A stretch of DNA of 36,991 nucleotides from Acidimicrobiales bacterium. Lineage in GTDB: Bacteria; Actinomycetota; Acidimicrobiia; Acidimicrobiales; SZUA-35. A program made the translations under genes and the position numbers. The number at the start of each line of letters is the position of its first letter. The first letter of the stretch is position 1. Shown here one piece after another: positions 7,440 through 16,205 of the stretch. Location: NCBI GenBank assembly GCA_024638815.1, contig JAHEJM010000034.1, positions 1 through 36,991 of the forward strand. Reading direction: 5' to 3'. The notes under the pieces were generated by a model. It did no database searches. It was not told the DNA's origin and was given only the letters and a program-made list of their open reading frames with translations.

Positions 7440-8624
7440 CAGCCACAGCAGCAATGAGGCGCCGGCCAGCAGGGCGAAGGCGATGCCGAAACCGAACAGA
7501 AGAGGAGTGTCGTCGACGAAGGCGACCCCGTCGATGCCCTCGATGGTGACCTCGAAGTCGGCGGCATCATGAATCGGTCCACCGTCCGTGTCGATCTCCC
7601 CGCCGGGGAGAAGGGCACGGGCGGTGGCCGACACCGTTATGGGGCCGGGGGTGAGCGGTGCCGAAGTGGAGGCGGTACAGCGAATGGCCCGGCCCGGCGG
7701 TAGGGATCCGGTTCGTTCCCACGGGCAGGTGACGGTCTGGGCTCGCGGCTCACCGTCGCCGGTGCTCTCGACGGCCACGACCTCGACCCCGTCAAGGGCC
7801 ACCTCCCCGGTGTTGGTCACCACATAGCTCCAGCTCAGATCGTTGTCGGTCTCGGTCGAGACCACAGGCATCGGTGTCTGCGCACCGGCGTCCTCACCGG
7901 ACGGGGGTCGCAGCTCGTGGACCGTGTCCAGCAGGATCTCGATGTCGATCGCCGCCATGGTCTCGCCCGGGGCGGGGTTGGCGGTGCCGTCATCGCCGAA
8001 GCCGAGCGCCGACGGGGTCGTCCCGGAATCGTCGGTCTCGGGAGTCGACGTCGTGGTCGTCACCGTGGTCGGTGGAGACGTCGTCGGGGCCACCGTGGTC
8101 GGTGGAGACGTCGTGGGGGCCGCCGTGGTCGGTGGGGCTGCTGTGGTGGTGGGTGAGACCGGGGTGTAGTGGGCCGGGTCCTGGGCTTCGAACCGGTTGA
8201 CACTGTCGAAGTCGGTTGCCGACACGGTGGCGATGATGGCCACCGCCCCGTCGGCGGCGCCGGCGGTCACCGTCGCCGTACAGGTGAAGACGGCGCCCCC
8301 GGTGAGCGGGCCGGGGTGCACGGAGAAACCGTCAGGTCGCCCGTCGCCGTTGGTATCGCAATTCGGCGTCGTCTCGCTGGTGTCGCGAATGGCGAGATCG
8401 AACAGCTCCTCCGAGCCACCGACGGTGATGACATAGTCCAGGGTGAGGGTGTCGCCCACGCTCACCGTCGGTCCGGGCGCGGAATCGGCCGGCTGGCCCT
8501 CGATCAGTATCTCGATCGACACGGCAGCCGACGAGTCGTCCTGGGCCGCCACCGGCGATGATGACAGCCAGGACAGTGCGGTGACAACGACGGCGAGCAT
8601 CGTCGAGAGGAGTGCCCTTTTCAC
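7401..8624 (-). CDS. secreted, C-terminally anchored surface protein with repeat-like beta domains
   Basis: This is a 407-residue protein. A signal peptide (KRALLSTMLAVVV...SSPVAAQ, about 1-28) is followed by two beta-rich domains of about 110 residues each, resembling DUF11/conserved-repeat modules (YVITVGG, YVVTNTGEVALDGV). A Thr/Pro linker with PTTxxPTT repeats joins them. One TM segment (about 380-400) and a short polar tail end the protein, giving a cell-surface anchor. The start is taken as GTG 8624 because GGAAAGG lies four bases upstream. Its 3' end overlaps that of the convergent oxidase gene by 39 bp. The function is unknown; it may be an adhesin or surface-structure protein. Confidence 0.75.
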   Translation of the reverse strand: MKRALLSTMLAVVVTALSWLSSSPVAAQDDSSAAVSIEILIEGQPADSAPGPTVSVGDTLTLDYVITVGGSEELFDLAIRDTSETTPNCDTNGDGRPDGFSVHPGPLTGGAVFTCTATVTAGAADGAVAIIATVSATDFDSVNRFEAQDPAHYTPVSPTTTAAPPTTAAPTTSPPTTVAPTTSPPTTVTTTTSTPETDDSGTTPSALGFGDDGTANPAPGETMAAIDIEILLDTVHELRPPSGEDAGAQTPMPVVSTETDNDLSWSYVVTNTGEVALDGVEVVAVESTGDGEPRAQTVTCPWERTGSLPPGRAIRCTASTSAPLTPGPITVSATARALLPGGEIDTDGGPIHDAADFEVTIEGIDGVAFVDDTPLLFGFGIAFALLAGASLLLWLLSGKPDLDHELP

Positions 8625-8780
8625 GAACCCTTTCCTTGAACCGAAGAACTTGGGCCGGCATGGCGCGAACGCCTGCCGGCCCGTTCCTATCGGCACAATC
8701 GGGCCGAGCTTTAGTCTGGGAGTTGACCGAGATGGTGCGACGACGAACGGTCGGGCGGCGGCGATCCGCTCACGAACCCG

Positions 8781-10130
8781 CTACAGGTCGAGTGGATAGG
8801 TGCTGAGCCCTTCGCAGCCGGTCTCGGTGATGAGGAACTGATCCTCGAGCTTCACCCCTTCGCCCACACCGTCCCGACGGCCGACGTAGGCCTCGGTGGT
8901 CAGCACCATGCCCGGTCGGAGTTCACCGTCAAATCCGGTGGCATCCCAGTGTTCGGGAAACACGATCTCGGGATACTCGTCGCACTGACCTACGCCGTGA
9001 AACAGCACACAGTAGTGCCGGTACTCGCCCAGCGGCGGGCTCCAGGCCTTGAACGTCAGCTCCCGGAAGCTTCGGCCCGGAGCCAGCAGCTCGCTGTTGC
9101 GGTGCATCTGCTCGACGGCGAGGTCGAACACGCTCTGTTGAAGGGGCGTTGGCGTGCCGTCACCGACCCTCCACGTCCGGGAGACGTCGACCATCATGCC
9201 GTAGGCGCCGACCAGGTCGGTGTCATAGGCCAGCAGGTCGCCGGGCTCGATGATGCGGCTGCTGGCCTCCTGCATCCACGGGTTGGTTCGTGGTCCGGAG
9301 GCCAGGATCTGGGTCTCGATCCACTCGCCGGCCCGGCGGATGTTGCCGCTGTGCAACATGGCCCACACTTCACGCTCGGTCATGCCCGGCTCGATTGCTT
9401 CCCGCATCTCGGCCATGGTCGATTGGCAGGCGTGCACGGCGCAGCGCATGGCCCGTATCTCGTCCGGGCCCTTGATGGCCCGGGCCAACTCCATCACCTC
9501 CTGGCCGGAGCCGATGGTGATGCCCGCCTCCTCCAGGTATCGGTAGCAGAGATGAGGGCACTGGTCGACGGCGATCCTGGCTCCGGGGCCGCAATGTTCG
9601 GTGATGACCCCGACCATCTCGTCGGCCCACCGCCGAGCCTTCTCGTCATGGCGTGGCCCGGCCAGGAAGTAGTTGAGGCCGATGGCGGGGCGAACCTCGT
9701 CGACCATGGGATTGTGACCGGACAGGAAGTCGCACTCGTAGAACTCCCAGGCGATTACCGAACCGTCGGCCCCGACCCAGGCATAGCGGGACGGGTTGTG
9801 CATCACCCAGATCTGCATGTTGGTGCTGTCGGTGGCGTACCGGATGTTCATGGGGTCGAGCAGGATGACGCCGTCACAGCCGTGCTGGTCGAGTTGGTCG
9901 AGGATGCGATCGAGCCGATATCGGCGCATGGCCCCGATGTCCGGCAATTCCAACCCCGCCGCCTGCCATTCGACTTCCAGCCCCGGTCCCGGGCCCATCT
10001 CGATGTGATGGCCGTCCCCGGCGGCCCGGGCGAAATGGGGACCGAGGGCTTGAATACTGTCGAGGATTTTCCTGGGCACGGGCACCCCCTTGTTGCAGCC
10101 CGACCGGCTGATCTCGGTGATCCGATCCAC
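8781..10130 (-). CDS. dddP: DddP-like DMSP lyase (M24 creatinase-fold protein)
   Basis: This is a 449-residue protein, close to DddP length (about 446). It has the two-domain creatinase/Xaa-Pro peptidase fold. As recalled from the literature, DddP of Ruegeria lacuscaerulensis uses Asp295, Asp297, Asp307, His371, Glu406 and Glu421 for metal, and Asp377 and Tyr366 in catalysis. Here they correspond to D303, D305, D315, H378, E413, E429, D384 and Y373, with nearly the same spacing. Shared signature stretches include NIRYATDSTNMQ, AIKGPDEIRAMRC and EWIET-LASGPRTNPW. DddP cleaves dimethylsulfoniopropionate to dimethyl sulfide and acrylate. The start is GTG 10130; a second in-frame GTG lies 17 codons in. 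It is divergent from the FAH-family gene. A peptidase role is less likely given the Asp384 and Tyr373 matches. Confidence 0.8.
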   Translation of the reverse strand: MDRITEISRSGCNKGVPVPRKILDSIQALGPHFARAAGDGHHIEMGPGPGLEVEWQAAGLELPDIGAMRRYRLDRILDQLDQHGCDGVILLDPMNIRYATDSTNMQIWVMHNPSRYAWVGADGSVIAWEFYECDFLSGHNPMVDEVRPAIGLNYFLAGPRHDEKARRWADEMVGVITEHCGPGARIAVDQCPHLCYRYLEEAGITIGSGQEVMELARAIKGPDEIRAMRCAVHACQSTMAEMREAIEPGMTEREVWAMLHSGNIRRAGEWIETQILASGPRTNPWMQEASSRIIEPGDLLAYDTDLVGAYGMMVDVSRTWRVGDGTPTPLQQSVFDLAVEQMHRNSELLAPGRSFRELTFKAWSPPLGEYRHYCVLFHGVGQCDEYPEIVFPEHWDATGFDGELRPGMVLTTEAYVGRRDGVGEGVKLEDQFLITETGCEGLSTYPLDL

Positions 10131-10207
10131 CGAGACGATTCACTGGGATCAAGGAAGTATGGCAAGTGCTTTGTTCGCCGTCGAATGGGCACCTAGGCTC
10201 GTGGCCC

Positions 10208-11044
10208 ATGCAACTGGTGACGGTCAGGCAGGAAGGCTCCACTCGGGCCGGCAAGGTGGAGGGCGACGAGGTGGTCCTGCTCGACGCATCGTCGGTCAAG
10301 GCGGTGCTGGTGGAGTCAGGTTCGGCGGGTGCGGCGGCGGCACGCGGGCCCACGGTGTCACTCGAAGACGCCGACCTGGCCCCCGTGGTTCCCGACCCCG
10401 ACAAGATCATCTGCGTCGGCATCAACTATGGGGATCACATCGCCGAGATGGGGCGCACGCCGCCCGATCACCCCACCTACTTCGCCAAGTACCGGCGAGC
10501 CCTGATCGGGCCTCGGGACGACATCGTGCTCCCTCGAGCCGACACTTCGACCAGTGTCGACTGGGAGTGCGAGCTGGCGGTCGTCATCGGCAGACCGATC
10601 CGTCATGCCTCGCCGGCCGAGGCCATGGACGCCATCGCCGGATTCTGTGCGTTCAATGACGTGTCGGTTCGGGACTGGCAGACGCGAACCAGCCAATTCC
10701 TGGCCGGCAAGACGTTCGAGGCCACCACCCCGGTAGGGCCGATGCTGGTCACCGCCGACGAGATCGGCGACGGCCGGGGTTTGGCCCTGTCGACCACAGT
10801 CAACGGCGAGATCAAGCAGCAGAGCAACACGGATCACCTGGTGTTCGGTCCGGTCGATATCGTGGCCGATCTCAGCCGCATCATGACCCTGGATCCCGGC
10901 GACATCATCGCCACCGGCACCCCGGGAGGGGTCGGAGTGGCCCGGACACCACCCCAGTTTCTGACCGACGGCGACGAGGTGGTGGTCGAGATCGAGGGAA
11001 TCGGCCGGCTGGTCAATCGCTGCCGCCTCGAGAACGGAGCCTGA
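10208..11044 (+). CDS. fumarylacetoacetate hydrolase (FAH) family protein
   Basis: This is a 278-residue protein, normal for the FAH/5-carboxymethyl-2-hydroxymuconate isomerase/acylpyruvase superfamily. An N-terminal region of about 70 residues is followed by the catalytic domain beginning IICVGINYGDHIAEMG. The metal-binding ExE motif is in DWECELAVVIG, and later conserved blocks are FNDVSVRDWQ and DIIATGTPGGVG. Such enzymes hydrolyse or decarboxylate C-C bonds in beta-diketo or oxo acids; the substrate cannot be set from sequence. The start ATG 10208 fits the family start; no clear ribosome-binding site is seen and a leaderless mRNA is possible. It is divergent from the DddP-like gene with 77 bp between them. 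Confidence 0.85.
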   Translation: MQLVTVRQEGSTRAGKVEGDEVVLLDASSVKAVLVESGSAGAAAARGPTVSLEDADLAPVVPDPDKIICVGINYGDHIAEMGRTPPDHPTYFAKYRRALIGPRDDIVLPRADTSTSVDWECELAVVIGRPIRHASPAEAMDAIAGFCAFNDVSVRDWQTRTSQFLAGKTFEATTPVGPMLVTADEIGDGRGLALSTTVNGEIKQQSNTDHLVFGPVDIVADLSRIMTLDPGDIIATGTPGGVGVARTPPQFLTDGDEVVVEIEGIGRLVNRCRLENGA

Positions 11045-11048
11045 TCGA

Positions 11049-11081
11049 GACCGTCGCTCCGCCGGCGGCGAAGCGACGGTC
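11049..11081. terminator. hairpin between convergent FAH and DtxR-family genes
   Basis: The ten-base perfect inverted repeat GACCGTCGCT / AGCGACGGTC surrounds a 13-base GC-rich loop. It lies exactly between the stop codons of the convergent FAH gene (11044) and the DtxR-family gene (11080), so it probably serves both directions. Confidence 0.65.
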
Positions 11082-11751
11082 AGTCCCGGGTTACCAGGAT
11101 TCGTTCGGCGGTGAAGGCGCTGATACCGACGGTCTGGCCTTCGATGTCCAGGGTCGTGGTGCCGTCGGGAGATATGGTCACGATCTTGGCGCTGATTCCC
11201 GGGAGTAGCCGGTTCTCCTCCAGGAACTCCAGTAACCCGGGGGTGAACTCGAGCTCCTCGGGAATGCGGGTGACCACGAACTCGACGCCACTCGACGCCT
11301 CGGACAAGGCGATGAGGTCGGGCTCGATGTAGTCGGAGCCGGGGATGGGGTTACCGTGAGGGCAGGTGGTGGGCCGTCCCAGCTGCTCGACGATGGCCTG
11401 CTCCACCCGAGGACTGATGACGTGCTCCCATTTGCCGGCCTCGTGATGGGCCTCGGCCCACGACAGACCGAGTATGTCGGTAAGGAACCGTTCGGCCAGT
11501 CGATGACGGCGGACCATGGTCTGGGCCAGGGCCAGGCCGTCGGGCGTGAGTCGGATCTCCCGGTCGTCGCTGATCACGAGCCCATCGTCGACCAGCCGAC
11601 GGACCATTTCCGACACCGCCGGGCGGGACACCTCGAGCCGCTCGGCGATCCTGGCCTGAATGACCTGAACGCCGTCCTCGGCCAGCTCGAAGATGGTCTC
11701 GCAATATTCCTCGAACGCCGGGTGGTGCTCAGGTGACGTGTACCCGGTCAT
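11080..11751 (-). CDS. DtxR/MntR-family metal-responsive repressor
   Basis: This is a 223-residue protein with the full DtxR/IdeR layout: a winged-helix DNA-binding domain (about 10-72), a dimerisation/metal domain (about 73-140) and a C-terminal FeoA/SH3-like domain (about 150-223). Ancillary ligands are kept in HRLAER (H83, E87) and AHHEAGKWEH (H102, E109, H110). Two primary-site ligands differ: the position of DtxR Cys102 is Gly106 and that of Met10 is Glu15. The protein may therefore sense another metal than Fe(II), or respond weakly. DtxR proteins repress iron or manganese uptake genes when metal is bound. Targets are not evident here. Confidence 0.88.
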   Translation of the reverse strand: MTGYTSPEHHPAFEEYCETIFELAEDGVQVIQARIAERLEVSRPAVSEMVRRLVDDGLVISDDREIRLTPDGLALAQTMVRRHRLAERFLTDILGLSWAEAHHEAGKWEHVISPRVEQAIVEQLGRPTTCPHGNPIPGSDYIEPDLIALSEASSGVEFVVTRIPEELEFTPGLLEFLEENRLLPGISAKIVTISPDGTTTLDIEGQTVGISAFTAERILVTRD

Positions 11752-11799
11752 GAGTCCAGTATAGGGAGACCGGGTCAGGCGGCGGAAAAGAACCTCTGA

Positions 11800-12498
11800 T
11801 CAGCGTTGGTTCGCCACCTCGACGGTCCCGGCCAGGGCGAAATGATCGGAGAGAAAGAAGCGGCGGCCGTCGACCTGGAGGGGGCGATCGTCGAGGACCC
11901 GCTGGTTGTCGACGATTACCGCACCTCGGCTGAAGACCCGGGTGAAGTAGGCGACAAAGGCGGGCCCGTCGGTCCGGAATCGGTTGCGTCGACTGTCCCA
12001 GGTTGCCGACGGAGGTGTGTGATCGCACAGCCCGAGTTCGACGATGGCGCCCACTTCGGCCTGGCGGGTGTTGGTATCGCCGATGATCACCAGGTTCTCG
12101 GTTGGCGAGGCGTCGGCCACAACTCGAAGCTGGTGGAGCCGTCCAGCCTCCGACCCCCTGCCCGGACTGAGATGAACATTGGCAACGGTCAGATCGAAGT
12201 CGGGAAAGGTGGTGAGCAGCGCGGTCCGGGTGACTACCAGCGGTGTGGGCTGCTGTTCCATGACTGCATGGGTCACCAGGGTGGCGAGATTTCCGCTGTG
12301 GCTTCGGGGATTGGCCCTGACCATGTCATGGGTTTCCACGTATGGCACCAGGCCCGGCAGCTCCTGAAACAGCACGAGATCAGGGGCGAGATCGAGAATC
12401 GTCTCCCGGACCGCGGCCTCGGTTCGGTGCTGATCCCAATCCGGTGGGGCGTCCACCGCCCGCTCGAACATGGCAAGGTTCCAGGTCAGGAAGCGCAC
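11800..12498 (-). CDS. endonuclease/exonuclease/phosphatase (EEP) family protein
   Basis: This is a protein of about 232 residues. The EEP motifs appear in order: FLTWNL (metal-site Asn), DLVLFQE (Glu), NVHLSPG (catalytic His), IIGDTNTR (Asp and Asn) and the terminal SDHFALAG (Asp-His pair). The family hydrolyses phosphodiesters in nucleic acids or phospho-lipids in a Mg-dependent way; the substrate is not set by the motifs. No signal peptide is seen. The start is uncertain: GTG 12498 begins right before the first strand, and an in-frame GTG at 12540 is also possible. It is divergent from the CBS-nucleotidyltransferase gene. Confidence 0.83.
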   Translation of the reverse strand: MRFLTWNLAMFERAVDAPPDWDQHRTEAAVRETILDLAPDLVLFQELPGLVPYVETHDMVRANPRSHSGNLATLVTHAVMEQQPTPLVVTRTALLTTFPDFDLTVANVHLSPGRGSEAGRLHQLRVVADASPTENLVIIGDTNTRQAEVGAIVELGLCDHTPPSATWDSRRNRFRTDGPAFVAYFTRVFSRGAVIVDNQRVLDDRPLQVDGRRFFLSDHFALAGTVEVANQR

Positions 12499-12555
12499 TC
12501 GTCGGCCCGCCTCTGCACTTCCCGCTTCGAGCCCGATCACGGCATCATGGTAGGG

Positions 12556-14445
12556 ATGACCGCGATCAATGAGATCATTGGCTACCTGGAGCAGTGGGAA
12601 CCGTTCTCGCTGCTCGACCCCGAACAACGATCGTGGGCCGCCAGCCGGTGCACGGTGGAATACCAGCGAGCGGGTTCCGTGCTGCTCGCGGCCGGGGTCG
12701 ACAATGATGAACTGATGCTCATCGTCAAGGGGGCGGCCGAGCTTCGTGACGGCGAGGAAGCGTTGGTGACCAAGCTGGCCGAGGGGGAGTGCATCGGGGT
12801 GCTGTCGGCGGTGACCGGGCAACCGGTCCGCCAGAGCAGCGTGTTGGCCGAGGACACCGTTTTCTGCCGCTTCGGCGGTGATGTGGTGGCGAAGTTGCGG
12901 TCCGACTCGGTGACCTTCGACCGGGATCTGCTCGAGGTGGTGGAGGAACGTCTGATTGCGCCCCGACACCAGTCGGCCGAGCGTGCGAACGCCTCCGGGT
13001 CGGGTTTGGCCGCCGGTCCCAGCCCGCTGATGGTCCCGGTTCGCACCATTGCCCGTTCGCCGGCCGTGGTCACGGAGGCCCATACCCCTGTGGTCGACGC
13101 CGCCCGTCGCATGACAGAGCAGGGTGTGTCGTCGATCCTGGTGGTTGATGAGCGGGGATGCCCCATGGGACTGGTGACCGATCGCGATCTCCGTAGCCGG
13201 GTGGTGGCCGGGGCATTCGATGTTGCCAGACCGGTGAGCCAGGTGATGACGAGCGATCTGATCACCATCGGGGAGCATGCCCCGGCCTTTGAGGCTCTGA
13301 TCACCATGACCGAACACAACGTCCATCATCTGCCGGTGGTCGACGGCACCGGGGCCGCCATGGGCTTTGTGTCGATCACCGATCTACATGTGGCTTCGAC
13401 CACCGATCCGGTGTTCGTTGTCGGCCAGCTGGCCAAGGCGGTTGATGTCGATCAGGTCGAGGCGATCGTGGCGTCCGTGCCCCGCATGATCCAGCAGTTG
13501 ATGGCGGCCGGCGCTCTGGCCGAAACCGTGGGCCGAATGGTGACGATGGTGACCGACGCCGCCAGCCGCCGCCTGTGCCGGCTGGCCGAGGAGCGATTGG
13601 GTCCACCCCCGATGGAGTATGCGTTGTTCTGTTTCGGTTCCCAGGCGCGGCGGGAACAGACCGCCTATTCCGATCAGGACAACGCCCTCATCCTGGCTCG
13701 GAAACCCGACCGCGACGAACGGTCCTACTTCGACCAACTGGCCCGTTTCGTGTGCGATGGCCTGGCCCAGGCCGGCTACCGCCTGTGCCCGGGCGACATC
13801 ATGGCCACCAACCGCCGATGGTCGGTCAGCCTCGACACCTGGAAGCGCTACGTCGACGCCTGGGTGACCGCCCCCACCCCTGAAGCGGTGCTGAACGCCG
13901 CCGTGTTCTTCGACGCCCGCCACCTGCACGGCCGGGCCGAGCTCACAGACGAGTACCGGCGCTGGAGCGTACACCGGGCCCAGGCCAGTCCTCTCTTCCT
14001 TGGTCACCTGGCGGCGGCCGGAATCCAGTTCAAACCTCCGCTCGGCTTCTTCCGACGGTTCGTGGTGGAAAAGGACGGAGGCCACAAGGACCAACTCGAT
14101 CTCAAGGGCCGGGGGGTGACGCCGGTGATCGAACTGGCCCGAGTCCATACCCTGGCTCACGGGCTCATGGAGACCAACACCTTCGATCGCATCCGGGCTC
14201 TGGCCGGCACGCCCGCCCTGGCTCCCGACGACGCGGCCGAACTGGCCGTGGCCCTGGAGCATGTGGGCTACTACCGACTGCAGCATCAGCGCCGCCAGCT
14301 GGAGGTGGGCCGGCAACCCGACAACCACCTCGACCCCCAGTCGCTGACCAGACTGGAACGGGAGAACCTGCGTCGAGCCTTTGTCACCATCGACAAGATG
14401 CAGGACGCGCTCCGGCGCAGGTTCCACACCAACCAGATGGCGTGA
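12556..14445 (+). CDS. CBS-domain/DUF294 nucleotidyltransferase, putative signal-transduction protein
   Basis: This is a 629-residue multidomain protein. The order is a cyclic-nucleotide-binding-like domain (about 1-125), two CBS domains (about 163-215 and 228-282), a DUF294 nucleotidyltransferase domain with GSQARRE (361-367) and SDQDNAL (372-378), and a C-terminal DUF294_C helical domain. CBS pairs bind adenine nucleotides, and the transferase domain resembles GlnD-type uridylyltransferases. It may modify a protein partner in response to energy or nucleotide signals; the partner is unknown. ATG 12556 is preferred, with ATG 12547 in frame just before. It overlaps the exonuclease-like gene downstream (GTGA), so the two are translationally coupled. 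Confidence 0.88.
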   Translation: MTAINEIIGYLEQWEPFSLLDPEQRSWAASRCTVEYQRAGSVLLAAGVDNDELMLIVKGAAELRDGEEALVTKLAEGECIGVLSAVTGQPVRQSSVLAEDTVFCRFGGDVVAKLRSDSVTFDRDLLEVVEERLIAPRHQSAERANASGSGLAAGPSPLMVPVRTIARSPAVVTEAHTPVVDAARRMTEQGVSSILVVDERGCPMGLVTDRDLRSRVVAGAFDVARPVSQVMTSDLITIGEHAPAFEALITMTEHNVHHLPVVDGTGAAMGFVSITDLHVASTTDPVFVVGQLAKAVDVDQVEAIVASVPRMIQQLMAAGALAETVGRMVTMVTDAASRRLCRLAEERLGPPPMEYALFCFGSQARREQTAYSDQDNALILARKPDRDERSYFDQLARFVCDGLAQAGYRLCPGDIMATNRRWSVSLDTWKRYVDAWVTAPTPEAVLNAAVFFDARHLHGRAELTDEYRRWSVHRAQASPLFLGHLAAAGIQFKPPLGFFRRFVVEKDGGHKDQLDLKGRGVTPVIELARVHTLAHGLMETNTFDRIRALAGTPALAPDDAAELAVALEHVGYYRLQHQRRQLEVGRQPDNHLDPQSLTRLERENLRRAFVTIDKMQDALRRRFHTNQMA

Positions 14446-15197
14446 CCGTGGCGGGGGAGTTCGGTCCGGTGGCTTCGCTTCGCTATATCCGCCGTCTTCG
14501 GGCCATTGATCGCCTCGTGACCACACCGGGCACCGACTCGACACCGGGCCGGGGAGTCGTCGACTACTACCGACGACCAGTGCGGTTCGATTCCCATCTG
14601 CCCTGGTCGGAGGCCCGGTATCTCGTCTTGGATGTCGAGACCACCCATGTCGACCCCGACCGGGGCCATCTGCTGTCGCTCGGTTGGGTGACCGTCGACG
14701 GGGGAGCGGTGGACGCCGGATCGGCCCGGCATCACTTTGTTCGCCCACCCCGTGGTGTGGATGTCGGTCCGTCGGCCGCAGTGCACCAGATCACCGACAC
14801 TGAAGCGGTTGGAGGCGACGATGTCGGCGATGTCGTCGACGAGCTGATGGCCGATCTGATCGGGCGGGTGCTGGTCTGCCACTTCGCCCGACTGGAGATC
14901 GGCTTTCTGGATCGAGTCTGCCGAACCCGCTTCGGTATCGGATTCTGGCCGTGGCAGCTGGTGGACACCATGCAATGGCACGCCGACCGTCGGCGGCGAT
15001 CAAACCTGCCTCTGGGCGGTGATGCCGTGAGGCTCAACAAGCTGATGGCCGACTACGGCCTACCCCCCACCCGGCCCCACGATGCGCTGTCCGACGCCTT
15101 CGGCACGGCCCTGCTGCTCCTGGCCATGGCCACGGTCGGCCTCGACCGTTGGCCGGGACGGTTCCGGGATATTCTCGACGACCGTTCGTGGCCGTGA
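14442..15197 (+). CDS. DnaQ-like 3'-5' exonuclease (DEDDh), coupled to the CBS protein
   Basis: This is a 251-residue protein. An N-terminal extension of about 55 residues precedes the RNase-T/DnaQ exonuclease fold. ExoI is LVLDVETT (D64, E66). ExoII is CHFARLEIGFL, where Glu replaces the usual Asp, a variant seen in exonucleases paired with CBS-DUF294 proteins. ExoIII is HDALSDAFGTA, with His and Asp as in the DEDDh subclass. The start GTG overlaps the stop of the CBS-nucleotidyltransferase gene, so they form an operon. This gene pair recurs in many bacteria, and its biological role is not settled. It ends 5 bp from the convergent LysR gene. Confidence 0.85.
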   Translation: MTVAGEFGPVASLRYIRRLRAIDRLVTTPGTDSTPGRGVVDYYRRPVRFDSHLPWSEARYLVLDVETTHVDPDRGHLLSLGWVTVDGGAVDAGSARHHFVRPPRGVDVGPSAAVHQITDTEAVGGDDVGDVVDELMADLIGRVLVCHFARLEIGFLDRVCRTRFGIGFWPWQLVDTMQWHADRRRRSNLPLGGDAVRLNKLMADYGLPPTRPHDALSDAFGTALLLLAMATVGLDRWPGRFRDILDDRSWP

Positions 15198-15202
15198 GGC
15201 GG

Positions 15203-16144
15203 TCATCGATCGCCCTCGGTTCCGGCCACCGACCCCTGCCCGTACCGTGAGGTGATCGTCTCCAGCACCGTCAGGGTCGGCGGGTCGGCATCGGGACGGA
15301 TCACGGCTTGCCACCGAACCGGGATGTCACCGCCGTCGAGCGGCACAATGCTCATGGCCGCTGACGGCCACGTCGACCGCCACCGCTGCCCGGCGGGGCC
15401 GGGCAGGCACAGCTCGGGTTGAATGGTCAGCCCCCGTCCGGCGACCACCAGGCTCAGGATGAGCGAGACCGACTCGACCCGGAGGATACGACCCGGCGTC
15501 ACGCCGGCCGGAACCATGAACTTGCTGTGTTCGAAGCCGAGCTCGGGCCCGGCGCCGGCAGTCAGGTAGTCGAAGTCGACGACGTCGTGGGGCAGCAGCC
15601 GTCCTCGTTCGGCCGCCGGGTGCTCGGCCGGAACCGCAGCCATCAGCCGGTCTGTCGCCACGACGATGTCGGCGGCGGGGCCAACCGGCACCAGTTGGAT
15701 GGCCAGATCGGCCGACCGGCGCTCGACGGCGTCGGGGCCGAGGCCGTAGCCGACCCGGACCACGTCGACCCGGAGCTCGTCGTCGCTGCGCCCTCCTACC
15801 TGGGTGAACCATGGGGCCGAGTCGTGAAACCCCATGGCCAGTCGAACCGTGGGCACGGTGTCGGATCCGATCCACCTGGCCACGTTCTCGCTGGATCGGA
15901 GTGCGGTCTCGGTTGCGGCGGCGACATCGGCCAGATGACTCCCGCTGGCGGTGAGTTGTAGCGAACGCCCCGACGGCACGGCCAGGGTCACCCCCAGACG
16001 GCGCTCAGCCTCCTTGAGCCGATGACTGGCGGCCGAGGGGGAGATGTGGAGGATCTTGGCTGCTCGCCTCAGCCGGCCGGTGTCCCGGAGGGCCGCCAGG
16101 AGTTGGAAGTGGTGCCGGTCCAACGATTGATGCACGGCATTCAT
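15203..16144 (-). CDS. LysR-family transcriptional regulator
   Basis: This is a 313-residue protein with an N-terminal winged helix-turn-helix: HFQLLAALRDTGRLRRAAKIL then HISPSAASHRLKEAERRLG (about 11-60). The C-terminal part is a type-2 periplasmic-binding-like sensor domain (about 95-300). The start ATG 16144 matches the family N-terminus; an upstream in-frame extension looks non-coding. It is divergent from the EamA transporter gene with 61 bp between starts, the classic arrangement in which LysR controls its neighbour. The inducer is unknown. Confidence 0.88.
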   Translation of the reverse strand: MNAVHQSLDRHHFQLLAALRDTGRLRRAAKILHISPSAASHRLKEAERRLGVTLAVPSGRSLQLTASGSHLADVAAATETALRSSENVARWIGSDTVPTVRLAMGFHDSAPWFTQVGGRSDDELRVDVVRVGYGLGPDAVERRSADLAIQLVPVGPAADIVVATDRLMAAVPAEHPAAERGRLLPHDVVDFDYLTAGAGPELGFEHSKFMVPAGVTPGRILRVESVSLILSLVVAGRGLTIQPELCLPGPAGQRWRSTWPSAAMSIVPLDGGDIPVRWQAVIRPDADPPTLTVLETITSRYGQGSVAGTEGDR

Positions 16145-16205
16145 GAATACACATGATAATACGCGCTGGACGAAACGCTGGGGCTGATCGAGACTAGGGG
16201 ATGTG
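16138..16205. promoter_or_regulatory. shared control region of LysR and EamA genes
   Basis: This short divergent region is notably AT-rich against the surrounding DNA near the LysR start. It includes the palindrome ATTCATGAAT (16138-16147) and a nearby ATGATAAT. A LysR binding site is likely here, but no exact T-N11-A box can be assigned with confidence. AGGGG lies six bases before the EamA ATG. Confidence 0.35.

Noticed and set aside
8949..10196. 415-codon plus-strand frame opposite the DddP-like gene
   Set aside because: Antisense frame caused by high GC. The minus-strand product matches DddP residue by residue.
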